Source of the DNA: Zymomonas sp. | Lineage (GTDB): Bacteria > Pseudomonadota > Alphaproteobacteria > Sphingomonadales > Sphingomonadaceae | Assembly (NCBI GenBank): GCA_027489105.1 | Contig: JAIYAJ010000595.1 | Coordinates: forward strand, 1-10,828 | Reading direction: 5' to 3' | DNA: 10,828 bases | Part shown: positions 1 to 5,918 of the stretch, piece by piece | Layout of the letters: each line of letters starts with the position of its first letter | Position numbering within the stretch: the first letter of the stretch is position 1 | The notes under the pieces: generated by a model | The model's input: the letters and a program-made list of their open reading frames with translations, nothing else | Told to the model about the DNA's origin: nothing | Databases searched by the model: none | Made by a program: the position numbers and the translations under genes

Positions 1-146
1 CCGAGTGCGCGCAGCGTGGTGGCGGGGTGAAAGGTGCCCGCCCCCATCTCCATGTCATAAGGCTGCAGGATCACGCAGCCCTGCTCGCTCCAATAGTCAT
101 GGAGCGTCAGGATCAGGCGCTGGAACGAGAGCGGCTTGGTCGCCAA
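1..146 (-). CDS. glyQ: Glycyl-tRNA synthetase alpha subunit, N-terminal part (cut by window edge)
   Basis: This is the 5' end of the gene for the alpha (catalytic) chain of heterotetrameric bacterial glycyl-tRNA synthetase, which charges tRNA-Gly in the cytoplasm. The visible 48 residues read [19 protein letters not shown], then [19 protein letters not shown] and [11 protein letters not shown]. These match the strongly conserved GlyQ N-terminus, including the class II synthetase segment around [15 protein letters not shown] chose the TTG at 146-144 as start. An in-frame TGA lies upstream with no ATG between, the first residues fit the family, and GAAGGA sits about 7 bases upstream. The gene continues off the left edge, where glyS would be expected but cannot be seen. 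It is transcribed away from the TraB-like gene. The family is near certain; the start is likely. Confidence 0.93.
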   Translation of the reverse strand, partial: MATKPLSFQRLILTLHDYWSEQGCVILQPYDMEMGAGTFHPATTLRAL

Positions 147-182
147 GGCGGAGGTCCTTCGGGCGGGATTGAACTTGCCGCG

Positions 183-212
183 CCCTTTGCGTCAGGGGGC
201 CTTGCGGGTCAA
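183..212 (-). promoter_or_regulatory. Weak candidate sigma70-type promoter for glyQ
   Basis: On the minus strand a TTGACC hexamer (complement of 207-212) is followed after 17 bases by CAAAGG (complement of 184-189), upstream of the glyQ TTG start. The -35 matches consensus at five of six positions, but the -10 is poor. The call rests on position and spacing only. Confidence 0.22.
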
Positions 213-264
213 GGAAAACGGCCTTGCGGCAAGTGCCCTCGCAATTCGCCGTGCCTGTTTCTAC

Positions 265-1200
265 ATGACGGACATGAAGCTGTTTCGACGCGCCGTCTCG
301 GCCCTCCTCGCCCTGCTCATTGCGTCGCCGGCAGCGGCCGCCCCCGCTCTGTGGAAGTTCGGCGATGCCGACACGACCATCTATCTGTTCGGGACGATCC
401 ACGCGCTGCCGCCCGGCTACGTCTGGGAGGACGAGCGCATTCGCAAGGCGATGGATTCGTCGGACACGCTGGTGATCGAGACGCTGGTCGACAAGGACCC
501 CCGCGCCATGGCCTCGTTGTTCCCGCCGCCGGACGGCAGCCGGCCGCCGATCGTCGAACGCGTCGCGCCCGAGGCGCGGCCGGCGTTCGAGGCGCTGCTG
601 GTCAAGGCGAAGATCGATCCCGCAATGCTCAGCCGCATGCCGACCTGGCAGGCCTGCTTCGTCCTGATGGGCGCGATGATGCGCGATCTGGGCGTGCAGC
701 GCGAGGCCGGGGTCGAAGACGGCCTGACCAGCGCCTTCGCCGCGCCGTCGGCCGCGCCCGTCGACAGCGCCCCGCCGTCGACACTGCCCGCATCTGCAAC
801 GACGAAGAAGATCGAAGGACTGGAGACGGTCGCCGACCAGCTGGCGATGTTCTCTACCCTGTCCGAGGCCGATCAGCGCGAGATGCTGACCAGCTTCGCT
901 ACCGGCAAGTCCGATGCCAAGGCCGATTATGACCGGCTGCTCAAGGCGTGGAGCACGGGCGACGAAGCGGCCATCGCCAGGCAATTCGACGAGGACGAGG
1001 ACCTGACCCCGCATCTGCGCGAGATATTGCTGCGCAAACGCAACGCCAATTGGGCGGCCTGGCTCAAGCAGCGGCTCGATCGGCCGGGCACGCTCTTCGT
1101 CGCGGTCGGCGCCGGGCATCTGGCGGGACCGGTGTCGGTGCAGAAGATGCTGTCGGCCGAAGGGATCGCCGTCGAACGGGTCGAACCGGCCAGCCGTTAA
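265..1200 (+). CDS. TraB/GumN family protein, secreted or lipid-bilayer-anchored
   Basis: This is a 311-residue protein of the TraB/GumN (PF01963) superfamily, which also contains the TIKI metalloproteases and PrgY. The bacterial members have no settled reaction. Residues 4-26 (MKLFRRA, then a Leu/Ala-rich stretch ending SPAAAAPALW) look like a Sec signal peptide cleaved near residue 26, so the product is probably periplasmic. The family's two GxxH motifs are present: GTIH at 43-46 near the N-terminus and GAGH at 282-285 near the C-terminus. A Glu follows the first motif in VIET (E72). These are the residues that line the putative metal site in this fold. A second ATG at 274 would give 308 residues starting MKLFRRA and is equally plausible; neither start has a strong ribosome binding site. 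A much longer open frame from 136 overlaps glyQ and is not credible. The gene stands alone, diverging from glyQ. Confidence 0.85.
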   Translation: MTDMKLFRRAVSALLALLIASPAAAAPALWKFGDADTTIYLFGTIHALPPGYVWEDERIRKAMDSSDTLVIETLVDKDPRAMASLFPPPDGSRPPIVERVAPEARPAFEALLVKAKIDPAMLSRMPTWQACFVLMGAMMRDLGVQREAGVEDGLTSAFAAPSAAPVDSAPPSTLPASATTKKIEGLETVADQLAMFSTLSEADQREMLTSFATGKSDAKADYDRLLKAWSTGDEAAIARQFDEDEDLTPHLREILLRKRNANWAAWLKQRLDRPGTLFVAVGAGHLAGPVSVQKMLSAEGIAVERVEPASR

Positions 1201-1220
1201 CGCCGCTGCACGCTGCGGCG
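1201..1220 (+). terminator. Candidate hairpin terminator after the TraB/GumN gene
   Basis: Directly after the stop codon, CGCCGC (1201-1206) and GCGGCG (1215-1220) can pair around an 8-base loop. There is no T-tract downstream, so if it ends transcription it would be weak or Rho-assisted. Confidence 0.3.
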
Positions 1221-1427
1221 AGTCGTGGCGGGGGCATCCGGCGCATCGCCGGTCATGTCCATGTTCACCTATTTTCGACGAAGCGTTGATGCCGCAAGGA
1301 CTGCCGGAATGGCGGGCGGGGCGCTCGGAAATCACGCAATGCCCATATCACGGGATCAGAAGCGACTCGCCCCGACATCTGACCCGAACGAATCCGTCCA
1401 AACTAAGCGCTCGGAAAGACACGGATT

Positions 1428-1443
1428 TTTTACCTAGGTAAAA
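1428..1443. promoter_or_regulatory. Perfect 16-bp palindrome upstream of ctrA, candidate operator
   Basis: TTTTACCTAGGTAAAA is a perfect inverted repeat centred between 1435 and 1436, about 130 bases before the ctrA start. The half unit TTTACC recurs at 1476-1481, and its complement GGTAAA recurs at 1545-1550. I do not recognise the cognate regulator. Confidence 0.45.
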
Positions 1444-1468
1444 TTGGCAGATGGATTTTAAGAGCGCG

Positions 1469-1502
1469 TTAACCTTTTACCTTCATTAACGGCATGGTTA
1501 AC
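1469..1502. promoter_or_regulatory. Cluster of three TTAAC elements, candidate CtrA autoregulatory sites
   Basis: TTAAC occurs at 1469-1473, 1486-1490 and 1498-1502. The outer two are part of GTTAAC palindromes. CtrA of Caulobacter binds TTAA-N7-TTAAC and half-sites and regulates its own gene. Here the last two TTAA units are separated by 8 bases rather than 7, and the element at 1486 has TTTT exactly 7 bases upstream. The fit is therefore close but not exact. Autoregulation is an inference from family knowledge. Confidence 0.45.
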
Positions 1503-1564
1503 ACAGGTTGACGGGCAGCGCGGAGCGGCTGGGCTCCTCCCCCGGGTAAACAGGAACGGATCCT

Positions 1565-2260
1565 ATGCGGGTTTTGCTGATCGAGGATGATCCCACCACC
1601 GCCAAGAGCATCGAGCTGATGCTCGGCGCCGAAGGCTTCAACGTCTACACCACCGACCTGGGCGAGGAAGGCCTCGATCTCGGCAAGCTGTACGATTATG
1701 ACATCATCGCGCTCGACCTCAACCTGCCCGACATGCACGGCTATGACGTGTTGAAGAAGCTGCGCAGTTCCAAGGTCCAGACCCCCGTCATGATCCTGTC
1801 GGGCATCGGCGAGATGGACTCCAAGGTCCGCGCGCTCGGCTTCGGCGCCGACGATTATGTCACCAAGCCCTTCCACCGCGAAGAACTGGTCGCCCGGATC
1901 CACGCGATCGTCCGCCGCTCGAAGGGCCACAGCCAGTCGGTCATCCGCACCGGCAAGCTGGCGGTCAATCTCGACGCGAAGACGGTCGAGGTCGACAGCG
2001 CCCGCGTCCATCTGACCGGCAAGGAATATGCGATGCTGGAGCTGCTCTCGCTCCGCAAGGGCACCACGCTGACCAAGGAAATGTTCCTGAACCACCTTTA
2101 TGGCGGCATGGACGAACCCGAACTCAAGATCATCGACGTGTTCATCTGCAAGCTGCGCAAGAAGCTGGCGCTGGCCTGCGGTGGCGAGAATTATATCGAG
2201 ACCGTATGGGGCCGCGGCTATGTGCTGCGTGACCCGGAAGAAGGCGCCGTCGCCGCCTGA
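1565..2260 (+). CDS. ctrA: Cell-cycle transcriptional regulator CtrA (response regulator)
   Basis: This is a 231-residue OmpR-type response regulator, the alphaproteobacterial master regulator CtrA. The receiver domain (about 1-118) opens [20 protein letters not shown]. It contains the acidic pocket (E7, D8, D9), the phospho-acceptor D51 in [15 protein letters not shown], and K in VTKPFH. The winged-helix DNA-binding domain (about 125-225) carries the nearly invariant block with [20 protein letters not shown], then [20 protein letters not shown] and [12 protein letters not shown]. The C-terminus is Ala-Ala, as in Caulobacter CtrA, where it is part of the ClpXP degradation signal. AGGAA at 1552-1556 lies 8 bases before the ATG. 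In the family, phosphorylation comes through CckA-ChpT; in sphingomonads CtrA is chiefly linked to motility and similar functions rather than viability (established knowledge, not visible here). The gene is monocistronic, bounded by a control region and a hairpin terminator. Confidence 0.97.
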   Translation: MRVLLIEDDPTTAKSIELMLGAEGFNVYTTDLGEEGLDLGKLYDYDIIALDLNLPDMHGYDVLKKLRSSKVQTPVMILSGIGEMDSKVRALGFGADDYVTKPFHREELVARIHAIVRRSKGHSQSVIRTGKLAVNLDAKTVEVDSARVHLTGKEYAMLELLSLRKGTTLTKEMFLNHLYGGMDEPELKIIDVFICKLRKKLALACGGENYIETVWGRGYVLRDPEEGAVAA

Positions 2261-2280
2261 TCACCCATTTTGCTACAGGG

Positions 2281-2325
2281 GCAAAAGCGAAGGCCGCGGT
2301 CCGGAAGGAGCGCGGCCTTCTTCGC
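2281..2325. terminator. Bidirectional hairpin terminator between ctrA and the convergent gre-like gene
   Basis: GAAGGCCGCG (2289-2298) and CGCGGCCTTC (2311-2320) form a perfect 10-bp stem with a 12-base loop. On the plus strand it is followed by TTCTTCG. On the minus strand the stem is followed by GCTTTTG, a short U-run. It lies 28 bases after the ctrA stop and 13 bases after the convergent gene's stop, so it can serve both. Confidence 0.75.
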
Positions 2326-2333
2326 GTCAGCGG

Positions 2334-2810
2334 TCAGCCGAGCGGGCGAACCTCGACGATCTCGATCGCATCGGCCTTGCCCCCGAAATCGGCATAGTCC
2401 CCCTCGCCCGCACCGATCAGCGCACGCGCCAGCGGCGACGAGAAGGAGATGGTGCGAGCGGCGGGATCGGCCTCGTCGTCCCCGACGATCGACACCTCGG
2501 CCTCCTTGCCTTTCAGCCTGTATCGCACCGCCGTGCCGAAGGCGGCCACATCGCCGGTCGCGGCGGGCTGCACCTCCATCGTCGCGCGACGGGTGGCCCA
2601 GTAGCGCTGATCGCGTCGCAGCGCCTTGATCTCGTCCTCCCCGGCCTTCCGCTCGACAGCCTCGGCGATCGCGGCCTCGATCGCCTCCAGCCGCTCGATC
2701 GTCAGCCGCGCGCCTCGCTCGGTCACGCGATTGGGGCCGGGCGGGATCGGCAGCTCGAATTTGGGTTCGAGATGTTCCTCGTCGCTCTCGCGGCGGAAGG
2801 CGACGCTCAT
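2334..2810 (-). CDS. GreA/GreB family transcription elongation factor, atypical paralogue
   Basis: This 158-residue protein has the Gre layout. A predicted N-terminal coiled-coil hairpin (about 30-80) is followed by the FKBP-like C-terminal domain (about 85-155) with FGTAVRYRLKGKEAEVSIVG, ISFSSPLARALIGAGEGDYA and a closing EIVEV strand. Gre factors insert the coiled-coil tip into the RNA polymerase secondary channel and stimulate cleavage of backtracked RNA. The tip here reads about KAGEDEIKALRRDQRYWATR (55-74) rather than the classical GDxxENAxY. Catalytic acids are therefore not in the usual context, although GEDE is acidic. The N-terminal tail MSVAFRRESDEEHLEPKFEL is also unusual. The ATG (2810) overlaps the DUF1365 stop in ATGA with no clear ribosome binding site of its own, so translation is probably coupled. 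It is the last gene of the lipid operon. Family confident; role in cleavage doubtful. Confidence 0.85.
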   Translation of the reverse strand: MSVAFRRESDEEHLEPKFELPIPPGPNRVTERGARLTIERLEAIEAAIAEAVERKAGEDEIKALRRDQRYWATRRATMEVQPAATGDVAAFGTAVRYRLKGKEAEVSIVGDDEADPAARTISFSSPLARALIGAGEGDYADFGGKADAIEIVEVRPLG

Positions 2811-3583
2811 GCCCGCACCACGATGGAGACGCCATCGCCCGGCGTCGCGACATGGCGGCGTACGCCGACCTTCTTGAGGAACAGCCACAGCGCCTCGACA
2901 TGGATGCCGGCCACGACCTTCAGGGTCAGCAATGGGTGGCGCAGGAAAGCGCCAAGCAGCGCCCGATCGCTCAGTTCGCGGCGATCACCCTGGAAGGCGG
3001 CAACGATCAGCGGCCCGTCGGCATCGCCGCCGGCCACGACGACACGTGTCTTCCCCATCGGAGGCTCGACCGTGAAATCATAGCGCATATCGAGATCCAT
3101 GAAGGGCGAGACGTAGAAGGCCTTGTCACAGGTCTGGCGGATCAAGGCTCCGTCCGCGCCTGCATCGGTCACGGGAATGACGTAGCTGTGGCGCTCCTTG
3201 AAGGTATTTGTCACCTCATAGATGATAGTCGACAGGGTCCCGTCGCGGCGGTGGCAGAACCAGACGCTCAGCGGATTGAAGACATGGCCCAGCATGCGCG
3301 GCATCGTCAGCAAACGGATGGCGCCGCCGTCGGGTTCCTGACCGGCCTGCCGCATCAGAGCCTCGATCTGCGGCCGCAACGGTTTCCCCGAGCGATCGGC
3401 ATAGTCCCGGTCCTGAAAGGAAAAGAGGTTCCAGCGGTTGCGCGAGAAAAGCCGGCATGCGCCGTCGATGCGGTCGATCTCGTCGAGGTCGAACAGGCAT
3501 TGGAACATGCGGTAGCGCAGGGTGTGGCCGCGCGGCCGGAAACGGCGGTGGAAAACCTCCCCCGCATATATGGCAGATTTCAC
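2807..3583 (-). CDS. DUF1365 domain protein of the lipid-modification operon
   Basis: This 258-residue DUF1365 (COG3496) protein begins KSAIYAGEVFHRRFRPRGHT after its start and contains the family-typical segments LRYRMFQCLFDLDEID, RLLTMPRMLGHVFNPLSVWF and EVTNTFKERHSYVIP. The biochemical role of the family is not firmly settled, but it is regularly encoded beside COG2907 FAD proteins and CFA-like methyltransferases. In Rhodobacter sphaeroides a gene of this type sits with the pathway for furan fatty acids and the singlet-oxygen response (recalled knowledge). I chose the GTG at 3583-3581. It begins exactly at the conserved N-terminus, GGGAAG lies 7 bases upstream, and it overlaps the upstream gene's TGA as GTGA. 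A longer open frame to 3934 is low-complexity shadow of the FAD gene. The 3' end overlaps the gre-like start by 4 bases. Confidence 0.9.
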   Translation of the reverse strand: MKSAIYAGEVFHRRFRPRGHTLRYRMFQCLFDLDEIDRIDGACRLFSRNRWNLFSFQDRDYADRSGKPLRPQIEALMRQAGQEPDGGAIRLLTMPRMLGHVFNPLSVWFCHRRDGTLSTIIYEVTNTFKERHSYVIPVTDAGADGALIRQTCDKAFYVSPFMDLDMRYDFTVEPPMGKTRVVVAGGDADGPLIVAAFQGDRRELSDRALLGAFLRHPLLTLKVVAGIHVEALWLFLKKVGVRRHVATPGDGVSIVVRA

Positions 3584-4926
3584 TCGGCGGCTTCCCGAAC
3601 CGGGGCCAGATCGAGCGACAGGCGACCATTGGCGTCCTCGACCGTCCACGGCCGCCGCGCGCCCAGCATCTCGGCTACGGCAAGCCCTGCCTGCAACCCA
3701 TCCTCGTGGAAGCCGGCGCCCAGATGCGCGCCGCAAAAGAAGGTGTTGCGCTGCCCCTGGATCGCCCAGATCCGGCGCTGGGCGTCGAGTGCGGCATGGT
3801 CGAAGATCGGGTGATCGAAGCTGGTGCGGCTGATCTCCAGCTTGGGGTCGATCGGCCGGTGGGGATTGAGCGTGACGACCAGCGGATCGCGCGTGTGATA
3901 GCCCTGCAGGCGGTTCATCCAGTAGCTGACGCACAGATCGCCGGTCGCGTCATTGGCATAGCGCCGTCCGAAATAATTCCATGCACCCCACAGCATCTTC
4001 CGCTTGGGCAGCAGCGTGGCATCCTGGTGCAGGACCGTCAGGTTGCGGCTGTAGCGGAACGCGCCGAGCAGTTCCTGTTCCTGCGGGCTCGGATCGGCGA
4101 GCATCGCCAGTGCCTGGTCGGCATGCGACGCGATGATCACATCGTCGAAGCGGTCGGACTGGCCCGAGCCATCGATGATGGTGACCTGTCCCGCCTTGCG
4201 CTCGATCCGGGCGACCGGCGTAGCGAGGCGCACCTCCCCCCGGAAGCCGGCGATCAGGCGATCGATATAGGTGCGGCTGCCACCGACGACAGTGCGCCAT
4301 TTGGGCCGCGTGCCGAGGTCGAGCAGGCCATGATTGTTGCAGAAGCGGACGAAGGCCTCGGCGGGATAGTCGAGCAGCGACTGCGCGGGGGCCGACCAGA
4401 TTGCGGCGGCCATCGGCAGCAGATGGTCGTCGCGAAACGCCTCGCCATAGCGGCCCTGCTCGAGCAGCTGGCCGAGCGTCATCCCGCCGAAACCATCGGT
4501 GCGCGCGCCCATGTCGCGGTAGAAACGGACGAGGTTGCGCAGCATCGACCAGAAGCGCGGCGAGACGATATTCGACGGCTGGACGAACAGCTGCCACAGG
4601 CGGTCGCCCGCCGCATATTCGAGCTTCCCGTCGTCGAGCGACACCGCGAAGCTCATGTCCGTCACCCGGGTCGGCACGCCCAGATGTTCGAACATCGCGA
4701 TCAGGTTCGGATAGGTGCGGTCGTTGAAGACGATGAAGCCGGTATCGACTCCCAGCACGCCGCCGACGCCGGTGTCGACATCGATCGTTCGCGTATGTCC
4801 TCCGAGACGATTTTCCGCCTCGTACAGCACCACCTCATTGTCCCTGGACAAGAGCCAGGCCGACGAAAGGCCGGTGATACCGCTGCCGACGACGGCGATA
4901 CGCCGTCCTCTGCGGAAACTGTTCAT
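3580..4926 (-). CDS. FAD-dependent amine-oxidase-like oxidoreductase (COG2907)
   Basis: This is a 448-residue flavoprotein of the NAD/FAD-binding COG2907 group, related to flavin amine oxidases and phytoene-desaturase-like enzymes. The dinucleotide-binding motif is RIAVVGSGITGLSSAWLL (GxGxxG at 14-19), with E36 in LYEAENRLGGHTRT to hold the ribose and the LGGHT (41-45) flavin loop. The C-terminal flavin-contact segment is TFFCGAHLGAGFHEDGLQAG. The family is tied by context to modification of unsaturated or methylated acyl chains, and desaturation or oxidation is the likely chemistry; the substrate is inferred only. I preferred the ATG at 4926 because the Rossmann strand begins 10 residues later and GGGAG precedes it, although very closely. 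An in-frame ATG at 4953 (nine residues longer) is possible. It is the first gene of the minus-strand operon, and its TGA overlaps the DUF1365 GTG. Confidence 0.92.
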   Translation of the reverse strand: MNSFRRGRRIAVVGSGITGLSSAWLLSRDNEVVLYEAENRLGGHTRTIDVDTGVGGVLGVDTGFIVFNDRTYPNLIAMFEHLGVPTRVTDMSFAVSLDDGKLEYAAGDRLWQLFVQPSNIVSPRFWSMLRNLVRFYRDMGARTDGFGGMTLGQLLEQGRYGEAFRDDHLLPMAAAIWSAPAQSLLDYPAEAFVRFCNNHGLLDLGTRPKWRTVVGGSRTYIDRLIAGFRGEVRLATPVARIERKAGQVTIIDGSGQSDRFDDVIIASHADQALAMLADPSPQEQELLGAFRYSRNLTVLHQDATLLPKRKMLWGAWNYFGRRYANDATGDLCVSYWMNRLQGYHTRDPLVVTLNPHRPIDPKLEISRTSFDHPIFDHAALDAQRRIWAIQGQRNTFFCGAHLGAGFHEDGLQAGLAVAEMLGARRPWTVEDANGRLSLDLAPVREAAE

Positions 4927-5114
4927 GCTCCCACTACCCTTTACCCAACGCATTGCCCGTCTTGAGCTACGGCCCGACGGACGAACAGGTTGCGCCTTTG
5001 CCCTGCGTCGACTGCTACCCCGACGTCGACAAAGCGCAATGCGAAATTTCGTGCAACGGCTTGGCGGCTTTCCCCGTATGGGACTAGGAAAGCGCGACCT
5101 GGAGGGACAATTTC
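4927..5114. promoter_or_regulatory. Divergent control region of the two lipid-modification operons
   Basis: These 188 bases must carry promoters for both the COG2907-DUF1365-gre operon (leftward) and the DUF1295-methyltransferase pair (rightward). Features seen are a perfect palindrome CGAAATTTCG at 5042-5051, two GTCGAC palindromes at 5007-5012 and 5025-5030, and a TTTACC at 4935-4940 in the leader of the leftward operon. I could not find a convincing sigma70, RpoE/ChrR-type, EcfG or heat-shock promoter. A TTGCGC/TGCTAC pair at 4990 and 5013 has 17-base spacing but weak hexamers. Confidence 0.5.
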
Positions 5115-5117
5115 TTG
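5101..5117 (+). promoter_or_regulatory. Ribosome binding site that fixes a TTG start for the DUF1295 gene
   Basis: GGAGGG at 5101-5106 stands 8 bases before TTG at 5115-5117. No ATG lies nearby in this frame; the next, at 5160, would remove the first transmembrane segment. The site therefore supports the unusual start. Confidence 0.75.
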
Positions 5118-5918
5118 AATCCGATCGTCAGCATTCTGGTCGCGTCGGCCGTATTATCCGTGATGATGGCCTCGGCCTGGGCCGTGCAGAAGGCGACCCA
5201 CCAGTCGGGCTGGGCCGACGTCTTCTGGTCCTTCGCGATCGGGATCGGCGGACTGATCGTCGCGCTGATGACCAGCAGCGACGCCCCCCTGGCGCGCATC
5301 TGGCTCGTCGCCGGTCTCGTCGGCTTCTGGTCGCTCCGGCTGGGCTTCCACATCCTCGCCCGCACCGCCGAAGCGAAGAGCGAGGACCCCCGCTATGCCG
5401 AGTTCCGCCGCGAATGGGGCGACAGCTTCCAGCGGCGGCTGTTCCTGTTCCTTCAGATCCAGGCGCTGTGCGGCGTCGGCCTCGTGGTCACGGTGTTCGC
5501 GGCGGCGCATCGGCCCGGCCCCGCTCTGTCGATCACCGATTGGATCGGCCTTGGGTTGCTGCTCGTCTCGGTGGTCGGCGAAGGCATTGCCGATCGCCAG
5601 CTGCGCGCCTTCGCCAAGGACCCTGCGAACAAGGGCAAGGTCTGCGACAAGGGGCTCTGGACCTGGTCGCGCCATCCCAATTATTTCTTCGAATGGCTCG
5701 GCTGGGTCGCCTATCCGGTGATCGCCATCGACATCGGCGGAAGCTGGTGGCCCGGCTATCTGACGCTCATCGGCCCGCTTCTGATGTACTGGCTGCTCGT
5801 CCATGTCTCCGGCATCCCCCTGCTCGAGCAGCACATGCTCAAGAGCCGGGGCGACGCCTTCCGATCCTATATGGCGCGCACCAGCGCCTTCTTCCCCCTA
5901 CCGCCCAGGAAAAACTGA
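5115..5918 (+). CDS. DUF1295 membrane protein, steroid 5-alpha-reductase-like fold
   Basis: This 267-residue integral membrane protein of the DUF1295 family (PF06966) is distantly related to 3-oxo-5-alpha-steroid 4-dehydrogenases and isoprenylcysteine methyltransferases. Hydrophobic segments lie at about 3-22, 35-53, 60-80, 108-132, 141-158, 192-208 and 214-232. The family's conserved C-terminal signature is visible as KVCDKGLWTWSRHPNYFFEW (175-194), followed by GIPLLEQHMLKSRGDAFRSY, a probable NADPH or cofactor-binding region. In this family fold such proteins reduce C=C bonds using NADPH; the substrate here is unknown, with a membrane acyl chain suggested by context. Translation starts at TTG 5115. 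Its TGA overlaps the next gene's ATG by one base (TGATG), so the two are co-translated. An alternative role is a small-molecule methyltransferase or transporter-like function. Confidence 0.88.
   Translation: MNPIVSILVASAVLSVMMASAWAVQKATHQSGWADVFWSFAIGIGGLIVALMTSSDAPLARIWLVAGLVGFWSLRLGFHILARTAEAKSEDPRYAEFRREWGDSFQRRLFLFLQIQALCGVGLVVTVFAAAHRPGPALSITDWIGLGLLLVSVVGEGIADRQLRAFAKDPANKGKVCDKGLWTWSRHPNYFFEWLGWVAYPVIAIDIGGSWWPGYLTLIGPLLMYWLLVHVSGIPLLEQHMLKSRGDAFRSYMARTSAFFPLPPRKN

Larger units (their letters stand above)
1201..1564. other. 364-base intergenic region with the ctrA control region
   Basis: I see no convincing gene here. A 70-codon open frame at 1225-1437 has no ribosome binding site and no recognisable protein character. 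The right half (about 1420-1505) is clearly more AT-rich than the rest of the window. It contains a 16-bp palindrome, repeated TTTACC/GGTAAA units and three TTAAC elements. Three GANTC motifs, the recognition site of the alphaproteobacterial methyltransferase CcrM, lie at 1220-1224 (GAGTC), 1364-1368 (GACTC) and 1390-1394 (GAATC). About one or two would be expected by chance in this length. The likely role is promoter and leader for ctrA. Confidence 0.7.

Noticed and set aside
97..1335. Long minus-strand open frame (412 codons) antisense to the TraB/GumN gene
   Set aside because: Its translation is Arg/Gly/Asp-rich low-complexity sequence typical of antisense frames in high-GC DNA, it overlaps glyQ, and the plus-strand protein has clear family motifs.
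1225..1437. 70-codon plus-strand open frame in the ctrA upstream region
   Set aside because: It has no ribosome binding site, no recognisable protein features, and its 3' end runs into the AT-rich control region.
1553..1573. GGAAC followed by GTT, resembling an EcfG general stress promoter
   Set aside because: The spacing is 13 rather than 16-17 bases and GGAAC is part of the ctrA ribosome binding site.
3457..4965. Long plus-strand open frame (502 codons) antisense to the COG2907 gene
   Set aside because: It has no domain character and no ribosome binding site; the opposite strand carries a full FAD-binding signature at both ends.
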